A DNA stretch of 64,000 nt from Ardenticatenaceae bacterium (lineage in GTDB: Bacteria > Chloroflexota > Anaerolineae > Promineifilales > Promineifilaceae): positions 558,001-622,000 of the forward strand of contig JACKBN010000002.1 in assembly GCA_020634565.1 (NCBI GenBank). The letters run 5' to 3'. How positions within the stretch are numbered: the first letter of the stretch is position 1; each line of letters begins with the position of its first letter. The translations under genes were made by a program, and so were the position numbers. Below are positions 25,338 to 34,482 of the stretch, one piece after another. The notes under the pieces were generated by a model. That model searched no databases. It saw only the letters and a list, made by a program, of their open reading frames with translations, and was not told the DNA's origin.

Positions 25338-27887
25338 CTACCGCCCCATGACCCGCGCCAGGGTGTCGCAGGCGGGGCAGCCGCCGTTTTTGCGGATCAT
25401 GGCGTAGCCTGCTTGGGGGTCGTCACCCCACTGAGTGAAGTCCACATTAAAGACGATAATCAGCCGCACCTTGCCCGTATTGGCCGCCACGCTCACCGCT
25501 TCGGCCAGCCAGGCGGCGTGTTGGTCTACCGTGGTGTTGGCCGCCCAGCCAAACCGCTCCGGTACGCCACCGTAATCCTGGCCAGACAAGTAGCCCAACT
25601 CGGTAAAACAAACAGGTCGGCCCAATTGAGCATACACGTTCAGAGTGGGCAGCAAATACCAGCTGTAATGTGCGCTGCCCGTGGGATGCCCGGAAACCGT
25701 CGAGGGTGAGCTGGCCCCGGCGTTGTAATGCGCCCCAATGCAGTCGGCGTAGCTGGCCCCACCTGCGGCCAGCATTCCGGCCATGTAGCGATTATCGGCC
25801 CAGGCGTTGGTGCCGTTGTCAAAGCCAGTCGGCGCGGGTGCCCCGCTAATCACCATCACGTTGGGATTGGCCGCTTTGATGGCGTTATAGGCGGGGGCCA
25901 GCATGTTGTTCACGTAGCTGGCGGGGTCAATTTGCCCGGCGGGCCATTCAAAGTCGATATTCATCTCATTCCACACTTCGATGGCATCTGGCCCCAACGC
26001 GGCCACACCGGCCAGAAATTCCACGTACGCGCCAAAGTTGATGCTCTCCGGGTAGGTGTTGGCCCCAGGAATGCTGAGCAGCACCTTAAAGCCGAGGGCA
26101 TGGGCATCGTTGATGCGCCCGGCCAGATCGTTGGGATTGCCGCCTTCCCCCCATTTGTGCTGGAACTTCACCCAGGTCATGCCGGAAGCGGCCATGAGAT
26201 GCGGCGCGCTGAAGCTGTGCGTTTGCCCACCCAATTCAAAGCCGCCCACGGCCACTGGCGGGGCGGAAACCGGTGGTGGTGGCCCGGCTGGCGGCGCGGA
26301 CGGCACTTCGCCCGCAACGGGATCGTCGGCAGGGGCTGGTGCGGGGGCAGGCGCTGCGGCCACGGTGGTGGCGGGAGCCTCCACGATGGTCTCAGACATA
26401 TCGGCCAGCGCGCTCACTTCAACTGAGGGGTCTAATTCCACCAGAGAGGCAGCAATCCAACCCGTTTGCTCGCCGTCGCTATTTTCAAAGGGGATGTAGA
26501 ACCAGTAGCCAAATTCATCCCGCCCGAGGATTTCAAGTTCGCTGTCGCGGAGGAGAACGCCGGGGAATTTGTCATACCCTTCGCCAGGGCCGATGCGCAC
26601 GAATGCGTTTACCTTCAAAATCCCGGTCACGGTTTCGGTATCTTCATCACCTTCGGCTACAACTTCGGCTTCGTCAGCGGCAGCAACGGTGATGGGCAAC
26701 GTGCCTAAAGCAACGGTTTCGCTGCCGGACACAAACTCAGCTTGCAGCGTAAATTCGCCAGGATCGGCAGTGCCCGCCCAGCTAAAGGCGGTTTCACCAC
26801 CGCTTTCGCTGGCGACGGCATTTTCTTCATCATCCAAAATGGTCCAGACGATGGTGGGGTCGCTGTTTTGATCGGCATCGAGTTGGACGGCGGTGGTGAA
26901 GGCAACGCCCTGAAGGTTGTGAGAAACGGCCGTTTCCACCCACCCCATCAAAGTCTCCACACCAACCAACCAAACTGTCTCCTCATCCACGGTGTAGCGA
27001 TAAGCAGCCGCGTCTTCATCCCATTCAATTTCCGACACATCACCCGAAAACGCCACTTCAACGGCCGTTTCCGGCAAAATGGGTTCCGCATCGTCCACAA
27101 ATTCAAGCGCGCCAAACTGCGCAGCTAAATCCTCGGCAGACAAAGCTACCCAACTGTCGCCAGACTGCATGACTGGCCCGCTGGGAATAACCGCCACCAG
27201 CTTGCGCCGATCGATGTTGTCCGTGGCCCAAGTGATAATTTGCTCGATTGTGCCATCTTTGTACGCCTGTGGATCAAGTGGGAGTTGGAGGTAAACGGTG
27301 TCGGCGCTTTCGCCCAGGGCAATCAACGCTTCATCCAGGCCGCTGGCATCTTCCGGCGCAGATAAGGTGAAGTCAGCCATGTCTTCGCTCCAAACGCCAC
27401 CGATTGTGGGCGCATCTGGCGCGTCGGCTTGGACCAGAGCAACGGCCGTAATCGAACTCTGATTCGGCGCGTGGCGCTGCCCGGTAGCGGCAGCAAACGT
27501 TGAGGGCAAGAATACCCAACGGGTGCCGTCCCAGCCGTACAGATCGAGCAAGTTTGCTTCAGCATCGGCGGGAACGTCCACGGCGATTTCATCGCCATCA
27601 ACCGCCTGCACCTCACCCACCAGATTGAGTCCGTCTGGCAGGGAATCAGCAGTCATTTCCGGAGTGGTTTCGGCGGATCCTATGGTGGGAACGGCCGTTT
27701 CATCTGCCTCACTCCCGGTTGCCGCCGTGTCAGTGGACACGGTTTCCGTGACCGCGACCTGCTCATCATCCGCTTGTTCTTCCTGACAAGCAACAACAAA
27801 TAGCAGCAGAGCTATTAAAGCGGCTATGAACAAGATTTGATGCTTTTGGCTGTCCCGATTGGCTGGTTTTGTCAGCTTTTCTCCCAT
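25338..27887 (-). CDS. Lipoprotein with SH3-like domain and glycosidase-like barrel
   Basis: 849 aa. A lipoprotein signal ends at C34 in LLLFVVACQEE, after a basic N terminus, so it is exported and membrane-anchored. A long Asp/Glu/Thr/Ala-rich stretch follows, then a bacterial SH3-like domain (about 420-490, VNAFVRIGPGEGYDKFPG and WIAASLVELDP), a Pro/Ala linker and a C-terminal TIM-barrel glycosidase-like domain (about 550-849) with candidate catalytic glutamates in IEVWNEMNIDFEWP and CFTELGYLSG. The barrel resembles the one in the first island gene. It is convergent with the island and not part of it. A role in cell-surface or extracellular glycan binding or cleavage is inferred. A 12-bp palindrome lies upstream. 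Confidence 0.88.
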   Translation of the reverse strand: MGEKLTKPANRDSQKHQILFIAALIALLLFVVACQEEQADDEQVAVTETVSTDTAATGSEADETAVPTIGSAETTPEMTADSLPDGLNLVGEVQAVDGDEIAVDVPADAEANLLDLYGWDGTRWVFLPSTFAAATGQRHAPNQSSITAVALVQADAPDAPTIGGVWSEDMADFTLSAPEDASGLDEALIALGESADTVYLQLPLDPQAYKDGTIEQIITWATDNIDRRKLVAVIPSGPVMQSGDSWVALSAEDLAAQFGALEFVDDAEPILPETAVEVAFSGDVSEIEWDEDAAAYRYTVDEETVWLVGVETLMGWVETAVSHNLQGVAFTTAVQLDADQNSDPTIVWTILDDEENAVASESGGETAFSWAGTADPGEFTLQAEFVSGSETVALGTLPITVAAADEAEVVAEGDEDTETVTGILKVNAFVRIGPGEGYDKFPGVLLRDSELEILGRDEFGYWFYIPFENSDGEQTGWIAASLVELDPSVEVSALADMSETIVEAPATTVAAAPAPAPAPADDPVAGEVPSAPPAGPPPPVSAPPVAVGGFELGGQTHSFSAPHLMAASGMTWVKFQHKWGEGGNPNDLAGRINDAHALGFKVLLSIPGANTYPESINFGAYVEFLAGVAALGPDAIEVWNEMNIDFEWPAGQIDPASYVNNMLAPAYNAIKAANPNVMVISGAPAPTGFDNGTNAWADNRYMAGMLAAGGASYADCIGAHYNAGASSPSTVSGHPTGSAHYSWYLLPTLNVYAQLGRPVCFTELGYLSGQDYGGVPERFGWAANTTVDQHAAWLAEAVSVAANTGKVRLIIVFNVDFTQWGDDPQAGYAMIRKNGGCPACDTLARVMGR

Positions 27888-27932
27888 GATTCGCGACCTC
27901 CGTGGTCCATTTTACAGGCTCATTTGTCTATG

Positions 27933-27944
27933 AAACGTACGTTT
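27933..27944. promoter_or_regulatory. Palindrome AAACGTACGTTT upstream of the lipoprotein gene
   Basis: Perfect 12-bp palindrome 46-57 bp before the start codon at 27887, in an AT-rich gap of 138 bp. Position and symmetry fit an operator; no regulator is identified. Confidence 0.35.
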
Positions 27945-28027
27945 TGTTTTCCGAAAATCAAAGCTGAAGTTGAATGTTTACTGCAACGCAAGGCCGCTAG
28001 ATTCTAGCACAAATCGAGCTACGGCCA

Positions 28028-29026
28028 TCATCCCTCGTTAAAAACTTGCTCGATGACTTCCTCGATGGGTGGATCTTGAATGGTGAGATCGTTGACGGTG
28101 AGATTGGTAAGCAGCTTGGTGGTGACAACGGCCGTCTCCGCCTTGGCTACCCGCAGTACCGCCTGCCCTTCTGTGTAAGAGACGACTTCGCCAAACGGCC
28201 GTAACGCGTCTGCCCCGCGTCCATTCGTGGCACCCGGTGCCAAATCAACCACGATCGTTTTGTGCGGCGAAAATTTTTGTATCAGGGCTGTCAAATCACC
28301 GTCGAATAAAATACGGCCGTGATGAATCACAATCACCCGCTGGCACAACGCCTCTACATCCGCCATGTAATGGCTGGTCAACAAAACGGATGCCCCATAC
28401 CGTTGATTATATTCCGCCACAAACTGGCGGATACGCCTTTGCGCCGTCACATCCAAGCCAATCGTTGGCTCGTCCAGAAACAGCACCTTGGGCCGATGCA
28501 ACAGCGCCCCCGCAATTTCGCACTTCATCCGCTCCCCCAGAGACAAGTTTCGCACGGGTTTTTGAATCAATGGCCCTAAATCAAGCAGTTCTGTCAATTC
28601 AGCCAATGTCTCACGATATTCGTCTTCGGGGATGCTGAAAATCACCCGATTTAGCTCAAACGAATCGGCCGCAGGAATATCCCAAATGAGTTGATTTCTC
28701 TGGCCAAGCACCAATGTGATCTTGCGCAAAAATTCATTCTTCCGTTGCCATGGGGTGAAACCCAATACATCTGCCTGGCCCCCGCTGGGGTGCAGCAGCC
28801 CGGTTAGCATTTTCAGGGTGGTGGTTTTGCCTGCACCGTTCGGCCCCAAAAAACCCACAATCTCGCCAGGAGCCACCGAAAACGAAATGTCATCTACGGC
28901 TCGAACTTCTTTCGCTTTGCGATGAAAAAGACTGTGCATGGCCGCGCCCAAGCCAGCCTCTCGTTCATGAATAGTATAAACTTTTTGCAGATTTTGAATG
29001 GAGATGTGGGGGGATGTTGTGACCAT
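28028..29026 (-). CDS. ABC exporter ATPase (COG4586-like)
   Basis: 332 aa from an ATG at 29026 (MVTTSPHISIQNL); a start at 29056 is also open and neither has a clear ribosome binding site. Walker A is GPNGAGKTTT, Q-loop VLGQRNQLIWD, signature LSLGERMKCEIA and Walker B VLFLDEPTIGLD. The GQRNQLIWD stretch and the extended C terminus after SHYMADVEALC are characteristic of the ATPase that works with paired DUF990-type permeases. Such ATPases normally sit beside their permeases. Here the permeases lie at 1572-3178 on the same strand, 25 kb away, with the STAND-caspase island between, so this is probably one transporter split by insertion or rearrangement. Confidence 0.88.
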   Translation of the reverse strand: MVTTSPHISIQNLQKVYTIHEREAGLGAAMHSLFHRKAKEVRAVDDISFSVAPGEIVGFLGPNGAGKTTTLKMLTGLLHPSGGQADVLGFTPWQRKNEFLRKITLVLGQRNQLIWDIPAADSFELNRVIFSIPEDEYRETLAELTELLDLGPLIQKPVRNLSLGERMKCEIAGALLHRPKVLFLDEPTIGLDVTAQRRIRQFVAEYNQRYGASVLLTSHYMADVEALCQRVIVIHHGRILFDGDLTALIQKFSPHKTIVVDLAPGATNGRGADALRPFGEVVSYTEGQAVLRVAKAETAVVTTKLLTNLTVNDLTIQDPPIEEVIEQVFNEG

Positions 29027-29098
29027 AAGTAGATTATGGCATAGGTTAGTAATCAAGCAAATATCACAAGAGATCTAAATCATACCTAATATCATCTC

Positions 29099-29128
29099 TG
29101 ATGGGAGAGATAGCCATCTCTCCCATCA
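29099..29128 (-). terminator. Hairpin after the molybdoenzyme operon
   Basis: Perfect 13-bp stem TGATGGGAGAGAT / ATCTCTCCCATCA with a 4-nt loop, 22 bp beyond the stop of the NrfD-like gene and before the ABC ATPase. No strong U-run follows on the minus strand, so termination may be partial. Confidence 0.6.
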
Positions 29129-29150
29129 TGCACATCACTTCAATTTCCCG

Positions 29151-30179
29151 TTACTCGGTTTTGAATAGAACAGGTAGCAGACGGTAGATTAGAACACCTA
29201 TAGCAACCATTCCAATCACAGCCACAATCTCAACCCAGCTTGGGGAATACACACCTTGCTGCCCAGGCATCCAGGGAAACGCCGACCCGGCAGCCAGCAT
29301 CCAGACCTTCTCTGCCAGCACCCCAAACACTGCCAGGATGGCAGCTAGCCCCACAGAGGTTTTCCGAGCCAGCAGTGCCATTGGCACCAGCAGACCCACT
29401 ACCAACTGCAACCAGAAAGCCGGTGCAGCAAAACCCGTCAGGACCAAACTTATCTCTTCCTCGCCCCCCACGAGCCCTGTCAGCACCTCTACCACTGCAA
29501 ACACCAGACTCAGGCCAAGGGCGACTTTCAGCCATCCCAGCAGCTTCTCGTTCGTCATGTCACCGAGCAAAGCAACCGATATGCCCGCAATTCCGGCACC
29601 AAGCAGGAAGGTCAACACCGTCAGCCCTGACCCCCACATCGGATGAGCCGCTTGGGCAGACAACATCCAGCCTTCCACGATCACCACAACCATTCCGGAC
29701 AGAATTCCTAGCATTCCCCAAACCTTCTGTGCTTTGTTTCCCCGCGCGGCTAACAGGTAAACTAAAACCACCACCGCAGCGATCGCCAGCAGCCAGAAGT
29801 CCCAGGTCATCATCGACGAAAACTTGAAAGCCGTAATGATCCGCCAGATCTGCACCGGGTTGCCTACATCCAGAGTGATCAGCAAGCCGCCCACCACAAG
29901 GCTAGAGAACGACAGGTACAGTGTTCGTACACGCTTCTCACTGGGTATCACAGGCAAGTACTCAGACACACCAGTCAATACCAGCAATCCAGCCCCGGTA
30001 CCCACAGCGGTGAAGAAGGCCGCTATGTATAGCCCCCACACGATCTGGTTTCCCAGCCCGGTAACTTGCATTCCCGCAGTCAGCTGATACACCCAGGCAC
30101 CGATCCCGACCAACGCAAGTATGAGGGCTGCAATCAGCCCGGTATTATCTTTTTTCATGGTAACTGTTGTTGTAGTCAT
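29151..30179 (-). CDS. NrfD/PsrC-like membrane subunit of molybdoenzyme
   Basis: 342 aa, almost wholly hydrophobic, with about nine to ten helices. It belongs to the NrfD/PsrC/DmsC-type quinone-reactive membrane anchors; the motif YLPVIPSEKRVRTLY after the second helix fits this group. It would pass electrons between the menaquinone pool and the Fe-S subunit encoded just upstream. The gap to that gene is 13 bp, with a strong AGGAGGTGAGATATG-type ribosome binding site. It is the last gene of the operon torD-like - catalytic - Fe-S - membrane subunit. Confidence 0.88.
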   Translation of the reverse strand: MTTTTVTMKKDNTGLIAALILALVGIGAWVYQLTAGMQVTGLGNQIVWGLYIAAFFTAVGTGAGLLVLTGVSEYLPVIPSEKRVRTLYLSFSSLVVGGLLITLDVGNPVQIWRIITAFKFSSMMTWDFWLLAIAAVVVLVYLLAARGNKAQKVWGMLGILSGMVVVIVEGWMLSAQAAHPMWGSGLTVLTFLLGAGIAGISVALLGDMTNEKLLGWLKVALGLSLVFAVVEVLTGLVGGEEEISLVLTGFAAPAFWLQLVVGLLVPMALLARKTSVGLAAILAVFGVLAEKVWMLAAGSAFPWMPGQQGVYSPSWVEIVAVIGMVAIGVLIYRLLPVLFKTE

Positions 30180-30192
30180 ATCTCACCTCCTA

Positions 30193-30798
30193 TCAGCGAA
30201 TGTAAAATACCGAGGGGTTCGTGCCCAATTCGGGATGTAGTGGCGTCGCACCATGTTCAGCAATCAGCTTAGAAACCTCGCTCTCGGGGTCATCCAGGTC
30301 ACCGAAGATACGAGCATAGGTCGGACAAGTAGCTACACACGCCGGTTCCTCTCCCGCATCAATTCGGTCCACACACATCGTGCATTTGCTCACCGTGCCA
30401 GTAGCCCGCCCTTCCTGACGGGCTGCTTCTAGAGGAGTCAGCTCCATTTCAGGAAAGTATGTTTCGTTGCCACCAAAATCAAAGTATCGTGCATTGTAAG
30501 GGCAGGCAACCATGCAATAGCGGCAGCCGATGCATTTATCCTGGTCAATAAGCACAATCCCATCTTCGCGTTGATAGCTTGCACCGGTTGGGCAGACTTC
30601 CACACAAGGCGCATCTGCACAATGCATGCATAACGCCGGTGTGTACTGACGTCGTGCTGTCGGGTACTCGCCTACCTCTTCGACATACACCTTTGCCCAG
30701 AAGACGCCGGGCGGCGTCCCATTTGTCTGCTTACAGGCAACCGTACATGCGTTGCAACCAAAGCACCTTCTTGTATCAATTACTATTCCATATCTCAT
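30193..30798 (-). CDS. Four-cluster ferredoxin subunit (PsrB/DmsB-like)
   Basis: 201 aa. Sixteen cysteines are arranged in the four motifs of the electron-transfer subunit of complex iron-sulfur molybdoenzymes: CFGCNACTVACKQTNG, CMHCADAPCVEVCPTG, CIGCRYCMVACPYNARYF and CTMCVDR with EPACVATCPTYARIFGD. It carries four 4Fe-4S clusters and links the catalytic subunit to the membrane anchor. It has no signal peptide, as expected, since it travels through the Tat system with the catalytic subunit. It is spaced 20 bp from the catalytic gene. Confidence 0.95.
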   Translation of the reverse strand: MRYGIVIDTRRCFGCNACTVACKQTNGTPPGVFWAKVYVEEVGEYPTARRQYTPALCMHCADAPCVEVCPTGASYQREDGIVLIDQDKCIGCRYCMVACPYNARYFDFGGNETYFPEMELTPLEAARQEGRATGTVSKCTMCVDRIDAGEEPACVATCPTYARIFGDLDDPESEVSKLIAEHGATPLHPELGTNPSVFYIR

Positions 30799-30818
30799 GG
30801 TCCAATCTCCTCAAAGTC

Positions 30819-33497
30819 CTAAATCTTCGACACTTTTACCGGAGGGGATATCACAATCGATCCGGTTAACATAAGATCATTTTCTTTCATCGAAAGTAGC
30901 GGATTGTAGTTCGTTCCTTGTCGGGTTCGTGGGTTCATATGTTTTGACCAGTGTCCAGCCTGGCCAGGGAAGCCCAGAATGTTCTGCCCAATCAGGCCGG
31001 TGGTTTTGATCACGCCCTCGACAGTGCCGCCAAATACAGACTCTACAAGAATACGATCACCGGTTTTAAGTCCTTTCTCCCTAGCTGTGGCACTGTTGAT
31101 TTGGATATACAGATCATCAAAATCCCAATTCTCCACAATCTCACGGAGAAAGACGTTGTCATCCTGAGCGCCGTTCCCCATGTTACGCACAGATTGTTTC
31201 CAATTGACTGCATACATATCAAATTCAGTTGGAGGAGAGACCTGCCAATTATCGCGCCACTCAACAATTGCTTTGTATTCTCTTAGTGGCGCCTCTGGAT
31301 CATCCCAACCGGGAATATTCACATTGAATTCTTCCAGATTTCTGCGGACCATTTTCCCCGTCTGCATGGCAGAATAGTTGTAAACGCCTATTCTGGCATT
31401 TCGTTCTTTCAAGCGGCAGTATTCATAGCAATCTTCGACCGGCAATTCGTGGATGTAGAATCCATGTTCAATGAAGTACTCTAATCCTTTGTCATTATCG
31501 CCAGTAAACGACCGTAGATAAGCATCTACCATATCCTTGTAGGCATATTTCGTAGTCGGATTGAGCGCATTTTCTGGAGACAACCCAACCATACCGCTGA
31601 ACATACCGTTAAGGGCAGGCAGCAGCCCTACTCGATCTGCTAACTCAATCAACATATCTTCAAATTGGGCCGTATCGTAGAGTGGCTTATCAAGCACAGG
31701 CGTCTTTGCATGAATCCCATGGAGATGCATTTTCTCTTTATCAACGGCCATATCTTCGCCGATCATTCGTGCCTGATAACGTTCATAATTTGAATTCTCT
31801 GGCAGAAGGATATCAGCCCAGTAAGATGGTTCGTCAAAGTTGTAGGCAATCCCAACCGTGAACGGGATCTTGGATAAAGCTGCCTCAACAAGTTCTGGGT
31901 TTGTATCTGCCACCAAGGCATTAAAACCATAGTAAATGAACGTATCGATCTCGTAATCCAGATAATACTTTTCAGGATCAACAATAGCTGCCCAGGTTGA
32001 GCCCAACGGAGGAACGTGTGCTGCAGGATAAAACTGTGACATGTTATAGTCGTTCTGTGGAATTTTGAAGTCAACTTCACGAACAACAAGCCGATGGCTT
32101 GTAGCCACCCCGTCAATTACTTCAAACGTCGGCGGCGGGGCACAGAGCATAGATCCCGGCACGCCCATCCCACCCATCATCATATTGATGGTGTCGGCCA
32201 CAACATAAAAATCCTTACCTTGCATCTGGTTGGCGGAACCTCTGCCAACGGCCAGCGCGGCAGGCCGGTAAGGCAACTCAACCCCATCAATCACGATGGT
32301 AGCGCCAATGCGAGCTTCTTCGATGAACCGCTCGGTGATGTCGCGAATTTTTGCTGCCTTGATACCGGTTAATTCTTCTGCCCATTCAGGAGTCGTATCC
32401 ACAACTGATTGTTTCAAAAGAACAAAAGCAGGGACGGCTTCAACACCATTAACAGTATAGGTGCCTTCTAAGGCCACGTCGCCTAAGCTTGGGTCGTCAT
32501 GGGTCTTGGCAACGCCATCGTCCATATCCCACAAGAGAGGTTTGTTGGTTTCAGCATCTCGGACGTACTCGCCTTCTGCATCAATCAGGTAAGGCATATT
32601 CGTACGGGTTTTCAAAGCCTCAACATCATATTTCTGAATCTCGTGCAAAATCAGATGCAGCATGGCCATACCAAATGCCAAGTCAGTTGCTGGCTTGATC
32701 GGTACCCATTCACCCTTACTGGCTTCTGGGGAAACATGCGGGTCAATGACAATCAATTCCATCCCGCGGGCAAGTGCATTTGCCAATGCCCGGCTACCGC
32801 CGCTACCAAACATGACCGATCCACCAGTGTTACGTCCAAATTCGATCAGGAAGTTGCAGTGCTCGAAATCGATGCGGTCTACCATGGATTGATTAAAAAC
32901 ATAGGGACCGTAATGTACGTCGCACAATGGACCAGCAGAAAAGACCGTATTGGGCGAACCAAGCAAGGCCGCAGTCGCCATTACCAAGGGTGCTTCGTGG
33001 AGATTAGAGGCAAAGCCAATACCCATCAAAAGTTGCCGAGGGTCAGTTTCCTGGAGCTTCTTCAGGCGTTCAGCCACCGTGGAATATGCTTCTTCCCAGG
33101 AGATCTCCACCCAACCGGGATCGATATCTTTCCCTTTTTCAGGATTGGTGCGCTTCATGGGCGCTTTTACACGATAAGGGTTGTACAGGCTCATCAACAA
33201 GGCATTGCCACGGGGGCACAAGGTACCTTTATTAAAAGGGTGTTCTTTGTTTCCACGCAACCTCAATGCGACACCATCAACCACATTGACCTCGGTGCCG
33301 CAGTTGGGCCATATACAAGACGAACAATAAGATTTGACCCATTCCGCTCTAGCTGCTTCGGAGAGGGCAAATCCCGGTATCAATGTTTTTCTGCTGGCGG
33401 GCATCAAGTGTGTGCCAAAGGCAGCTGCACCAGCTAGCGCCAGGCTACCTTGCAAAAAACCGCGCCTGGTTATATCTTTTTCATTAGTGTTTTTCAT
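30819..33497 (-). CDS. Molybdopterin oxidoreductase catalytic subunit (Psr/Phs/Ttr-like)
   Basis: 892 aa with a Tat signal (TRRGFLQGSLALAGAAAFG, twin arginine at 11-12), so it works outside the membrane. The N-terminal Fe-S motif is YCSSCIWPNC followed by LCPRG, i.e. C-x2-C-x4-C-xn-C; most relatives have x3 in the middle. The molybdenum ligand may be the cysteine of AGPLCDVHYGP. Cofactor-binding regions follow (FGSGGSRALANALARGMELI, AVGRGSANQMQGKD) and a C-terminal molydopterin dinucleotide-binding domain (INSATAREKGLKTGDRI). The substrate (polysulfide, thiosulfate, tetrathionate, arsenate or other) cannot be decided. It overlaps the chaperone gene by 14 bp. Confidence 0.92.
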   Translation of the reverse strand: MKNTNEKDITRRGFLQGSLALAGAAAFGTHLMPASRKTLIPGFALSEAARAEWVKSYCSSCIWPNCGTEVNVVDGVALRLRGNKEHPFNKGTLCPRGNALLMSLYNPYRVKAPMKRTNPEKGKDIDPGWVEISWEEAYSTVAERLKKLQETDPRQLLMGIGFASNLHEAPLVMATAALLGSPNTVFSAGPLCDVHYGPYVFNQSMVDRIDFEHCNFLIEFGRNTGGSVMFGSGGSRALANALARGMELIVIDPHVSPEASKGEWVPIKPATDLAFGMAMLHLILHEIQKYDVEALKTRTNMPYLIDAEGEYVRDAETNKPLLWDMDDGVAKTHDDPSLGDVALEGTYTVNGVEAVPAFVLLKQSVVDTTPEWAEELTGIKAAKIRDITERFIEEARIGATIVIDGVELPYRPAALAVGRGSANQMQGKDFYVVADTINMMMGGMGVPGSMLCAPPPTFEVIDGVATSHRLVVREVDFKIPQNDYNMSQFYPAAHVPPLGSTWAAIVDPEKYYLDYEIDTFIYYGFNALVADTNPELVEAALSKIPFTVGIAYNFDEPSYWADILLPENSNYERYQARMIGEDMAVDKEKMHLHGIHAKTPVLDKPLYDTAQFEDMLIELADRVGLLPALNGMFSGMVGLSPENALNPTTKYAYKDMVDAYLRSFTGDNDKGLEYFIEHGFYIHELPVEDCYEYCRLKERNARIGVYNYSAMQTGKMVRRNLEEFNVNIPGWDDPEAPLREYKAIVEWRDNWQVSPPTEFDMYAVNWKQSVRNMGNGAQDDNVFLREIVENWDFDDLYIQINSATAREKGLKTGDRILVESVFGGTVEGVIKTTGLIGQNILGFPGQAGHWSKHMNPRTRQGTNYNPLLSMKENDLMLTGSIVISPPVKVSKI

Positions 33498-34170
33498 ACC
33501 ACTCCTCGCTTAGGCTCATTGAGCACAAACTGAAGGTAACATCTGCTACTGTTTCCTGCAGAAGCAGCAAAAATCCTGAATAGAAACTGGTTTGCGCATG
33601 CTCTGCCGCCCGGGCACAGAAATCGCCAATCCAGGTGGAAAGATGTTCTCTCAAAAATTCACAAATATCATTCTGATAGCTTCTTTCTTCCTCTATTTGT
33701 CCTCCTTCTTGTGCATGAATTGCTTGTTCAGATAGATATCTCATAAAATCCAGCTCATAACCTAAATAATCACTGCGGTCACGATGCTGTCCTATCAATA
33801 GTCCATGCTTGGTATATGCTTTGTTTACATCTTGGACGATCGTCACGCCTATCCCATCTTTTATCCTATACACGCCCTCATAAGGTGGCGGAGGGCCATA
33901 AGTGGAATTAAGACCACGAAAAAGCCGGGTCCAATCAATAGCTAGCTCCTGAATCATCTCATGAACTGGGGTATCCTCATGTTCATTGAAGTAGTCTGAA
34001 ATTTGCTTTCTGCCAATGTGCGAGTCATCTGTTGATGAGAATGGAGCTGGGCCAAGAAACTGCGTTCTCAGCTGATTAATGAAATCCTCTTCGGGAGGGT
34101 TGTTGAGAATGTATGCAAAAAATTCAAACGCCTGCTGAATTTCTTCCCAAGAGATAAGCGTCGCTAACAT
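33484..34170 (-). CDS. TorD-like molybdoenzyme maturation chaperone
   Basis: 228 aa, all-helical. It has the TorD/DmsD family marks: WTRLFRGLNSTYGPPPPYEGVY and YLGYELDFMRYLSEQA, with a late LSTWIGDFC. Such proteins hold the Tat signal of the catalytic subunit until the cofactor is inserted. It is the first gene of the operon and ends 14 bp inside the catalytic gene, giving tight coupling. GGAGG lies six bases before the ATG. Confidence 0.88.
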   Translation of the reverse strand: MLATLISWEEIQQAFEFFAYILNNPPEEDFINQLRTQFLGPAPFSSTDDSHIGRKQISDYFNEHEDTPVHEMIQELAIDWTRLFRGLNSTYGPPPPYEGVYRIKDGIGVTIVQDVNKAYTKHGLLIGQHRDRSDYLGYELDFMRYLSEQAIHAQEGGQIEEERSYQNDICEFLREHLSTWIGDFCARAAEHAQTSFYSGFLLLLQETVADVTFSLCSMSLSEEWYEKH

Positions 34171-34482
34171 TTATGCCTCCGTAGCTTGATGGCCATCCGC
34201 AAATAAGTTAGCGGAATTGCGCGGATGGTTTAGCAGTAAACGGCTACAAAAATAGGGAGTTAGTAACGGCCGTTTACTCAGAATGGAATACGTCTATCGT
34301 TCGTTATCACGATCAGCGGTAACAGAAAGCAAAATCGCCACAAATGGACAGATTGCCTTGTCAATATCGCGATAGTGATAATTTTCACAATAATAGCGCG
34401 GGGCAACTATCAGGAGGTAGCATCAGAGGAATAGCTTTTGGGGATGCTTTAGGAGAATGGAGAGTACACGAAAGTAGATAGG
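34171..34482 (-). promoter_or_regulatory. Leader and promoter region of the molybdoenzyme operon
   Basis: 312 bp without a gene. On the minus strand a leader hairpin CCATCCGC / GCGGATGG (34221-34228 and 34193-34200) lies about 22 bp before the chaperone start. A perfect TATCGCGATA palindrome is at 34365-34374 and related TATCACGATC-type text lies near 34315, possible sites for the adjacent NarL-like regulator. The single ACGGCCGT site of the 28.4-36.7 kb block is here (about 34267). No -35/-10 pair could be set with confidence. Confidence 0.4.

Noticed and set aside
34171..34482. Considered as a molybdenum-cofactor riboswitch
   Set aside because: Only one 8-bp hairpin was visible; the conserved multi-stem pattern could not be matched by eye.
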